Shown piece by piece: positions 57,891 to 64,000 of a stretch of DNA of 64,000 nucleotides; within the stretch, counting starts at the first letter, position 1; each line of letters starts with the position of its first letter. Both the position numbers and the translations under genes were made by a program. This DNA is from Pseudophaeobacter sp965641885 (GTDB lineage: Bacteria; Pseudomonadota; Alphaproteobacteria; Rhodobacterales; Rhodobacteraceae): the NCBI GenBank assembly GCA_965641885.1, contig OZ282574.1, positions 3,472,001 to 3,536,000 of the forward strand, in the 5' to 3' direction. The notes under the pieces are model-generated. The model saw only the letters and a program-made list of their open reading frames with translations, did not search any database and was not told the origin of the DNA.

Positions 57891-58061
57891 CGCCGCGCTA
57901 AAGCGCGGCGCGAGCCGCTTTGGGAAAACCCAAAGCGGCTATCTCAGCTCAAAACTCATGTGAAAAAATTCCCCCACGCCCTTTGCCACACGCGCAACCG
58001 CGCCGCGCAAAGCGCGGCGCTACGAGAACAAACGGTCGCGGACCCCTCGGGTCCGCGACCG
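57891..58061. repeat. Cluster of four perfect inverted repeats between convergent genes
   Basis: IR1: CGCCGCGC-TAAA-GCGCGGCG (57891-57910). IR2: AGCCGCTTTGGG-AAAA-CCCAAAGCGGCT (57913-57940). IR3: GCGCCGCGC-AAA-GCGCGGCGC (58000-58020). IR4: 13-bp arms CGGTCGCGGACCC and GGGTCCGCGACCG around CTC (58033-58061). IR1 and IR3 are near copies of each other. IR2 can end the DUF1330 transcript and IR4 (followed on the minus strand by TTTGTTCTC) the formate dehydrogenase transcript. Confidence 0.85.
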
Positions 58062-58083
58062 CTCTGTTTGGAACACTCGCCTC

Positions 58084-60858
58084 TTATTGCGCCGCGATGT
58101 GCGCCACCACGGCCTCAACTTTCACTGCGGCGAATTTGAACTCAGGGATTTTCCCATAGGGATCCAAAGCCGGATTGGTCAAAATATTCGCCGCTGCTTC
58201 GACATAGGCGAAGGGCACAAAAACCATGTCCTCGGCGATAGCACGATCAGCGCGGGCCATGATGATGATAGAACCCCGCCGCGTTGAAAGACGCACCATC
58301 TCGCCCGCCTCAACCCCAAGAGCGCGCAGCGTTTTGGGATGTAGCGAACAATTCGCTTCCGGCTCTACTGCATCCAGAACCAGCGAACGCCGGGTCATCG
58401 ACCCCGTATGCCAGTGCTCCAGCTGCCGCCCCGTCGTCATGATCATCGGATAGTCCGCATCAGGCGCCTCATCCGGCGCAATCACCGAAGCCGGTGTGAA
58501 GCGTGCCCGGCCGTCATCGCGCGGAAAGCCATCGCCAAACACAATCGCCTGACCTGGGTCCGTTGCATGCAGCGACGGATAGGTTATGGTCTCGGTTTCC
58601 AGCCGGTCCCAGGTGATATTGTCCAGCGACTTCATGTTGAGCTTCATCTCATCAAAGACTTCGCGCACGTCCTTATAGTCCCAGGGCAGGCCAATGCACT
58701 GCGCCAACTCAACCGTGATCTTCCAGTCCTCACGCGCCTCACCCGGAGGCGACACGGCAGGGCGCACCCGCTGCACCTGACGGTTGGTATTGGACACGGT
58801 GCCATTCTTTTCATACAGCGCCGAGGCCGGCAGAATGATATCGGCATAATTCGCCGTTTCCGTCAGGAAGATATCCTGCACGATCATCAGATCCAGCTTG
58901 GCAAAAGCATCGCGGGCGTGTTCGACATCAGGGTCCGACATCGCCGGGTTCTCACCCTGAATATACATGCCCTTAATATTGCCCGCATAGGCCTGATCCA
59001 CGATTTCAGTCACCGTCAGGCCCTTCTCGTTCGAAAAGTCGCCACCGCCCCAGACATCGGTAAAGGACCGGCGCACATCGTCCGAGGTCACCGACTGATA
59101 GTCAGGCAGGAACATCGGCACCAGCCCGGCATCCGACGCACCCTGCACGTTGTTTTGCCCCCGCAGCGGATGCAGACCGGCGCCAGGTTTTCCAACATTG
59201 CCGGTCATCAGCGCCAGTGAGATCAGGCAGCGCGAATTATCGGTGCCGTGGATATGTTGCGAAACCCCCATGCCCCAGAAAATCAGACCCGCGTTGGCAC
59301 CTGCAAAGAGACGCGCCGTGCGGCGCAGCTGCTCGGGCGACACACCACAGATCTCGGACATCTTTTCAGGCGAGAAATCTTTCAGGTGCGCCTTCTCGGC
59401 TTCCCAGTTTTCGGTGCGCTGCGCGATGTAGTCCGCGTCATAGAGCTCTTCTTCGACAATCACATGCATGATCGCGTTCAGCATCGACACATCAGCGCCG
59501 GGACGGAACTGCAGCATCTCGGTGGCATAGCGCCGCATGCCAACGCCGCGTGGATCCATTACAATCAGCTTGCCGCCGCGTTTGGTGAACTGCTTGAAAT
59601 AGGTCGCCGCCACCGGATGGTTCTCGATCGGGTTGGCCCCGATGATAATCGCCACATCCGCGTTCTCAATCTCGTTAAAGGTCGCGGTCACAGCCCCCGA
59701 GCCGACGTTTTCGATCAGCGCCGTCACCGACGAGGCATGGCACAGCCGGGTGCAGTGGTCGACGTTGTTGTGCTTGAACCCCTGGCGGATGAATTTTTGA
59801 AACAGATAAGCCTCTTCATTGGTACATTTGGCCGAGCCAAATCCCGCAACCGCGCGCGGATCCTCGTCGCGCAGCGCTTTCAGGCGGCTGCCTGCCAGCT
59901 GCATCGCCTCGTCCCAGGAGGCTTCGCGGAAATGCGTCAGCAAATCTCCAGGATCCACGTTCAGCCCCTTGGCAGGTGCGTCATCGCGGCGGATCAGCGG
60001 TTTGGTCAGGCGGTGCTCATGGTGGATATAGTCAAAACCAAAGCGGCCCTTCACACACAAACGCCCCTCGTTTGCCGGCCCATTGATGCCCTCGACATAT
60101 TTGACCTTGCCCGCCTTGACCTTGAGCGAGACCTTGCAGCCCACGCCGCAAAACGGGCAGACGCTTTCAGTCTCAGAGTCAAAATCAGCGCTGTCGCCAA
60201 CCTGATTGTCATCCATCACAGCCGCCGGCATCAGCGCCCCTGTGGGGCAGGCCTGCACGCATTCACCACAGGCGACACAGGATGAGCCACCCATGGGATC
60301 AGCGATGTCAAAGGTCGGATAGGCGTCATATCCACGCCCGGCCATGCCAATCACATCATTGACCTGCACTTCGCGACAGGCGCGCACGCACAGACCACAG
60401 GAAATACAGGCGTCCAGATTGACCGACATCGCCACATGGCTGTCATCCAGCAGCGGAATGCGGCCTTCTTCCACCTTGGGAAAACGCGACTCTGAAACCC
60501 CGTTCAGATCCGCCATATCCCACAGATGACTGGACTTATCATGTGCCACATCCGGTTTTGGCTGATCCGCGACCAGCAGCTCCATCACCATCTTGCGGGC
60601 ATTTTCAGCGCGGGCGTTGTTGGTGGTGACAACCATGCCCGCGCTGGGTTCGCGAATGCAGGAGGCCGCCAGCGTGCGCTCGCCTTCGATCTCGACCATA
60701 CAGGCGCGGCAGTTGCCGTCAGGGCGATAGCCCGGCTGCGGCTTGTGACACAGATGCGGGATTTTCAAACCCCGGCCATTGGCGACTTCCCAGATGGTGA
60801 GGCCCGCCTCGGCGATGACTTCTTCGCCATCAAGGGTAAAGGTGATTTCAGTGCTCAT
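58084..60858 (-). CDS. fdsA: NAD-dependent formate dehydrogenase, molybdenum catalytic subunit
   Basis: A 924-residue enzyme oxidising formate to carbon dioxide in the cytoplasm. The N-terminal [2Fe-2S] domain has Cys37, 50, 53 and 67. Two [4Fe-4S] motifs follow (C151-x2-C-x2-C-x3-C and C194-x2-C-x2-C-x3-C). The catalytic domain starts with a cluster motif CPFCGVGC (234-241, with Cys268). Cys345 in GSAKCTNEEA is the expected molybdenum ligand. The C-terminus is the cofactor-binding DMSO-reductase-type domain. It starts 3 nt after the FdsB stop. No fdsC or fdsD maturation genes follow in this window. Confidence 0.94.
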   Translation of the reverse strand: MSTEITFTLDGEEVIAEAGLTIWEVANGRGLKIPHLCHKPQPGYRPDGNCRACMVEIEGERTLAASCIREPSAGMVVTTNNARAENARKMVMELLVADQPKPDVAHDKSSHLWDMADLNGVSESRFPKVEEGRIPLLDDSHVAMSVNLDACISCGLCVRACREVQVNDVIGMAGRGYDAYPTFDIADPMGGSSCVACGECVQACPTGALMPAAVMDDNQVGDSADFDSETESVCPFCGVGCKVSLKVKAGKVKYVEGINGPANEGRLCVKGRFGFDYIHHEHRLTKPLIRRDDAPAKGLNVDPGDLLTHFREASWDEAMQLAGSRLKALRDEDPRAVAGFGSAKCTNEEAYLFQKFIRQGFKHNNVDHCTRLCHASSVTALIENVGSGAVTATFNEIENADVAIIIGANPIENHPVAATYFKQFTKRGGKLIVMDPRGVGMRRYATEMLQFRPGADVSMLNAIMHVIVEEELYDADYIAQRTENWEAEKAHLKDFSPEKMSEICGVSPEQLRRTARLFAGANAGLIFWGMGVSQHIHGTDNSRCLISLALMTGNVGKPGAGLHPLRGQNNVQGASDAGLVPMFLPDYQSVTSDDVRRSFTDVWGGGDFSNEKGLTVTEIVDQAYAGNIKGMYIQGENPAMSDPDVEHARDAFAKLDLMIVQDIFLTETANYADIILPASALYEKNGTVSNTNRQVQRVRPAVSPPGEAREDWKITVELAQCIGLPWDYKDVREVFDEMKLNMKSLDNITWDRLETETITYPSLHATDPGQAIVFGDGFPRDDGRARFTPASVIAPDEAPDADYPMIMTTGRQLEHWHTGSMTRRSLVLDAVEPEANCSLHPKTLRALGVEAGEMVRLSTRRGSIIIMARADRAIAEDMVFVPFAYVEAAANILTNPALDPYGKIPEFKFAAVKVEAVVAHIAAQ

Positions 60859-60861
60859 GGC

Positions 60862-62550
60862 TTACACCTCGTCCGGGAAATGTTTCATGGTCAGGCGGAT
60901 CGGGTTGGGGGCTGCCTGGCCAAGACCGCAGATCGACGTGTCGACCATGGCAGCGCTTAGCTCTTCCAGCAGGCCCTGATCCCACTTTTCTTCGCTCATC
61001 AGTTTGACGGCTTTTTCGCAGCCCACCCTGCAGGGCGTGCACTGGCCGCAGCTCTCGTCTTCAAAGAACCGCAGCATATTGAGCGCCGCATCGCGGGCGG
61101 AATCCTGATCGGACAGGACCACAACAGCGGCGGAGCCAATAAAGGTGCCATGCGGTTGCAGCGTGTCAAAATCCAATGGCACATCATGCATCGTGGCGGG
61201 CAACAGCCCCGAGGACGGACCGCCCGGCTGGTAGGCCTTGAAACTGTGGCCCTCCAGCATACCACCGCAGGCCGCAATGATATCGGTAATGGTCGAGCCC
61301 GCAGGCAGTAAATACACGCCGGGGTTTTGCACCCGCCCCGACACGGAATAGCTGCGCAGACCCTTGCGGCCATTCTTTTCAACCGCGTTCAGACACTCCG
61401 GCCCTTCGCGGTTGATCTTGCAGATCCACAGCAGGGTCTCAACGTTATGCACCAGCGTGGGCCGACCAAAGATGCCCACCTGCGCCACAAAGGGCGGGCG
61501 GTGACGCGGCTCGCCCCGTTTGCCCTCAATACTCTCGATCATGGCGCTTTCTTCACCGCAAATATAGGCGCCAGCGCCGCGGCGCAGATCGATATAGCCC
61601 GGCTCAACGATGCCAGCCTCTTCGAGCGCCCTGATCTCGGTGGCGAGAATATGCAGCACCGCCGGGTATTCGTCGCGCATGTAGATAAAGGCCTTTTCGG
61701 CCTCGACCGCCCAGGCCGCCATCAGCATGCCTTCGAGAAAGAGATGCGGCGTACGTTCCAGATAGTAGCGATCCTTGAAGGTGCCCGGCTCGCCCTCATC
61801 GCCATTTACGGCGAGGTAACGCGGACCCGCATTGGCCCGCACAAAGCCCCATTTGGTGCCCGAGGGAAAACCAGCGCCGCCAAGGCCGCGCAGCCCGGCC
61901 TCTTTGATCCTGGCCTGAACCGCCTCCCAGTCGCCATTGGTGCGCAGATCCCTGAGGGTCGCATAGCCACCTGTGGCCTCATAGGCGGCAAAGCTTTCAT
62001 AGGCCGGGATGTGAACATGGGTGTCATCCGCCGCAATCGCTGCCAGAACCTTTTCCGGGGTGGCGTGGTCGATGTGGTTGTGGCCGATTTCCAGCACAGG
62101 TGCTGTGTCACAGCGGCCCATGCAGGGCGCGCGCAGGATACGGACCCGGGCGCTGTCCACACCTGCCTCAAGCGCGGATTTCAACTGCTGGGCCCCGGCC
62201 ATCTCGCAGGACAGGGAATCGCAGACCCGGATGGTAAGGGCGGGCGGCGGCACCTCGCCTTCGCGCACAACATCAAAGTGGGCATAAAAACTGGCGACCT
62301 CATAAATCTCGGCCTGGCCAGTGTGCAGCTCTTCTGCCAGCGCGCGCAGATGCGCAGCGCTCAGATGGCCATAGGCATCCTGAATAAGGTGCAAAAACTC
62401 GATCAGCATGTCCCGGCTGCGCGGCCGCGCGCCAAGAAGGTCAAGAACCTCGCTATGCGCCTGATAATCCAACTGACGGCCCTTGGGGGTTTTACGCCCT
62501 TTGCCTTTGCCGGATTTCCATACGCCTTTGCTATTGTCCAATGGTGCCAA
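60862..62550 (-). CDS. fdsB: Fused formate dehydrogenase gamma-beta subunit (NuoE-NuoF type)
   Basis: About 562 residues from a TTG at 62550, which has GGAGG about 7 nt upstream; an ATG at 62574 would add 8 residues. The numbers here count from that ATG. Residues 45-180 are NuoE/FdsG-like with [2Fe-2S] ligands Cys118, 123, 151, 155. Residues 200-570 are NuoF/FdsB-like: GLGGAGFPSGTKW (230-242) for NADH, NGDEGEPGTFKDR (257-269) for FMN, and CGQCTPCRVGC near 510 for a [4Fe-4S] cluster. It moves electrons from FdsA to NAD. In Rhodobacter capsulatus these are separate genes; here they are one. Confidence 0.92.
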   Translation of the reverse strand: MAPLDNSKGVWKSGKGKGRKTPKGRQLDYQAHSEVLDLLGARPRSRDMLIEFLHLIQDAYGHLSAAHLRALAEELHTGQAEIYEVASFYAHFDVVREGEVPPPALTIRVCDSLSCEMAGAQQLKSALEAGVDSARVRILRAPCMGRCDTAPVLEIGHNHIDHATPEKVLAAIAADDTHVHIPAYESFAAYEATGGYATLRDLRTNGDWEAVQARIKEAGLRGLGGAGFPSGTKWGFVRANAGPRYLAVNGDEGEPGTFKDRYYLERTPHLFLEGMLMAAWAVEAEKAFIYMRDEYPAVLHILATEIRALEEAGIVEPGYIDLRRGAGAYICGEESAMIESIEGKRGEPRHRPPFVAQVGIFGRPTLVHNVETLLWICKINREGPECLNAVEKNGRKGLRSYSVSGRVQNPGVYLLPAGSTITDIIAACGGMLEGHSFKAYQPGGPSSGLLPATMHDVPLDFDTLQPHGTFIGSAAVVVLSDQDSARDAALNMLRFFEDESCGQCTPCRVGCEKAVKLMSEEKWDQGLLEELSAAMVDTSICGLGQAAPNPIRLTMKHFPDEV

Positions 62551-62640
62551 GATGACCTCCGAAGTGTCGCACATGCCTTTCCAGTCGGCATGCCATCAGG
62601 AAATCGTATCGTCAAATTCAATGTGCGGAATGCACAATAA

Positions 62641-62653
62641 CGATAGCTTATCG
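62641..62653. promoter_or_regulatory. Candidate LysR site before the fds genes
   Basis: CGATA-GCT-TATCG is a perfect inverted repeat overlapping the stop codon of the LysR gene, about 90 nt before the fused FdsB start. It could be the binding site of that LysR protein at the fds promoter. Confidence 0.35.
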
Positions 62654-63550
62654 CACAAACGCGGCAACAACGCGACGCAGAGAGGCAACCGTGGTCAGTT
62701 CAGGTGTGCGCTGCAGGGAGGCAAGGCAGATGGGGCGCGCCTGTGAGACGGCCTCGTCCAGATTACTGGGCAAAGCCAGAGCCCGTGTGCCACTGATTTC
62801 TCCCAAGGCATCCGCCAGCGCCCGCGGCAGGATCGTCGCCACCGCCCCTTCGCGGGCCATAATCATTGCGGACATAAAGCCATTGGATTCCGACATGACA
62901 TCAGGCCTGAGGTCGAGCTCGGCGAAAACCCGGTCGAGAATGCGCCGGTTCTGCATGCCCGGCTCCAGCAGGCTCAGTGGCAGCTTTGCCGCATCCTGCC
63001 AGCTGATGCTCTCGCCCTGCCCTGCCACCATGGCTTCGGGGGCAAGCAGCACATAGCTCTCTTCATAGAGGTCCATAATCGTGATCAGCCCGGGTGGCAC
63101 GCTGTCCGCATAGGTCACACCCGCGTCAATCGTGCCATCAAGAAGGCGCTGCTGGATCGCCATTGAGGTGGTGACATCTATCTGGACCAGCACCCGTGGG
63201 TGGACCTCGTGCAACCGATTGACCACCTGGGCCGCAAAGGCCGTGGCCGTGGGCACCACGCCCAGGACCAAGGTGCCAGTGACCTCGCCGCGCGAGGCGG
63301 CAATCTCCTGATCCAGCGCCTTGGCATCATCCAGAATACTGCGGGCCCGGCGCACAATCATCTCTCCCTCGCCGGTGAGACCCTGGTAGCGGTTGCCCCG
63401 GCGTACGATCGACAGCCCCAGTTTCTCCTCCAGATTACGAATCCGCATGGAAAAGGCCGGCTGCGACATGCCGCAGTCTTTGGCGGCCTTGGCAAAATGC
63501 TGGTGCCGCGCCAGAGCGGTCAGCAGCTGAAGATCTCTGAGTTCAATCAT
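62648..63550 (-). CDS. LysR family regulator upstream of formate dehydrogenase
   Basis: A 300-residue LysR protein. HTH residues 1-60 read IELRDLQLLTALARHQHFAKAAKDCGMSQPAFSMRIRNLEEKLG in pattern, and the effector domain starts at GTLVLGVVPTATAFAAQVV (about 95-113). It is codirectional with and about 100 nt upstream of the fused FdsB gene, a position often taken by regulators of fds operons in proteobacteria. The ATG at 63550 begins the HTH directly. It probably activates formate oxidation in response to an organic acid or formate; that is inference. Confidence 0.9.
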   Translation of the reverse strand: MIELRDLQLLTALARHQHFAKAAKDCGMSQPAFSMRIRNLEEKLGLSIVRRGNRYQGLTGEGEMIVRRARSILDDAKALDQEIAASRGEVTGTLVLGVVPTATAFAAQVVNRLHEVHPRVLVQIDVTTSMAIQQRLLDGTIDAGVTYADSVPPGLITIMDLYEESYVLLAPEAMVAGQGESISWQDAAKLPLSLLEPGMQNRRILDRVFAELDLRPDVMSESNGFMSAMIMAREGAVATILPRALADALGEISGTRALALPSNLDEAVSQARPICLASLQRTPELTTVASLRRVVAAFVR

Positions 63551-63857
63551 GCGGCAACCATAGGGGCGCCGGGATACAAGACGCAATCAGAGCTGTGCAA
63601 AAACCTGAGGCCCTTTACGGGTGGCCTGCGTGTGCGGCCTGTGTGTGCGCATTGGCTTTGCTGCCCTCTATGCCAGTCAGCCGGTCCCGGATGCCTCAGG
63701 AGCCTATCCGCACGCCGCCACCGCTGTACAAAGCGCCTGCACGAATCAACCCCTATGACTTTAGCCACACATTCCCTACACAACCCTTGACTGTCGCCGC
63801 CTTCAAAATCGACAACTGCATGCCGACTCTGTCACAGGTGCACAACAGAGGCGAAAA
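63551..63857. other. 307-nt upstream region of the LysR gene
   Basis: No gene is well supported. A 45-codon frame from a GTG at 63621 to a TGA at 63756 gives a Cys/Ala-rich peptide with protein-like composition (for example ALYASQPVPDASGAY), but it has only a distant GAGG upstream. It is mentioned as a weak candidate. Confidence 0.3.
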
Positions 63858-64000
63858 ATGAAAAACCTTCTAAAAACCATGCGCCTTTTCAACCTGACCA
63901 AAAACCCTGAAGTCAGCGACCCATGTTACAAAAATGTTGCATATCAATATATTGCCACGATTTTGCCCCCATTGCAGCAGCGGGTCCATTGGGAGAATGC
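63858..64000 (+). CDS. Possible gene start running off the right edge
   Basis: An ATG at 63858 with AGAGG about 6-7 nt upstream opens a frame that stays free of stops for 47 codons to the window end, beginning MKNLLKTMRLFNLTKNPEV. I do not recognise the protein. The composition is plausible and there is no signal peptide. The frame is too short to be certain. Confidence 0.3.
   Translation, partial: MKNLLKTMRLFNLTKNPEVSDPCYKNVAYQYIATILPPLQQRVHWEN

Noticed and set aside
59248..60285. 345-codon plus-strand open frame opposite fdsA
   Set aside because: fdsA cofactor motifs occupy the same DNA in the other direction. No domain is visible in the antisense frame.

Overview
The window looks like a chromosomal segment of a marine alphaproteobacterium of the Roseobacter group (Rhodobacteraceae). 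This rests on high GC with short intergenic gaps, a 16S-Ile-Ala-23S-5S-fMet rRNA operon, an NAD-dependent molybdenum formate dehydrogenase, a rhizobial/rhodobacterial-type glycerol ABC importer, and a non-pyrrolysine MttB gene next to an N-methylproline-demethylase-like gene. I cannot name a species. No phage, IS element or CRISPR was seen.

Region A (1-26.2 kb) is an exopolysaccharide locus. It has a WecG/TagA/CpsF glycosyltransferase (cut by the left edge), a Wzy-like membrane protein, two GT2 enzymes, a GT4 enzyme, a Wzx flippase, a Wzz-type chain-length protein, a CpsD-like P-loop protein and an ExoY/WbaP initiating sugar transferase. Embedded in it is one tightly coupled operon (about 2.18-19.57 kb): a type I PKS (KS-AT-psiKR-KR-DH-ACP-TE), a GT2, a one-module NRPS (formyltransferase / half-condensation / adenylation interrupted by a luciferase-like monooxygenase / PCP), a phosphopantetheinyl transferase, two paralogous SGNH-like proteins (one fused to a glycoside-hydrolase-like region) and a second GT2. 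The A domain reads as glycine-specific (DILQLGMIWK) and its monooxygenase sits between A4 and A5, as in myxothiazol synthase MtaG. The inference is that a small N-formyl-glycine-primed polyketide is made and may decorate, or be exported with, the polysaccharide. This is the most interesting system here.

Region B (26.8-35.4 kb) is mixed accessory and metabolic: a DgoK-like protein without its N-terminal phosphate-binding motif, a TIGR03084-type protein divergent from a TetR/acyl-CoA dehydrogenase pair, an APH-like kinase, a Gly/Asp-rich protein with a duplicated end motif, a thioesterase and a THUMP RNA methyltransferase. Several gaps hold short tandem duplications of 11-17 bp.

Region C (35.7-41.7 kb) is a six-gene glycerol importer operon (glpV-S-T-P-Q-U order) whose two ATPases are complementary degenerate partners. 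Region D (42-44.4 kb) holds a BlaI/BlaR1-like pair and a GntR/FCD regulator. Region E (44.6-51.1 kb, minus strand) is a complete rRNA operon with a recognisable promoter, boxA, processing hairpins and an extended 23S helix 9. Region F (51.4-57.8 kb) is a methylated-amine (betaine-type) demethylation operon (MttB-like, StcD-like, ProC-like) with a divergent TetR regulator, then a LysR/DUF1330 pair. Region G (58-63.6 kb) is a formate dehydrogenase operon (LysR, fused FdsG-FdsB, FdsA) ending in a cluster of perfect inverted repeats. A possible gene start runs off the right edge.
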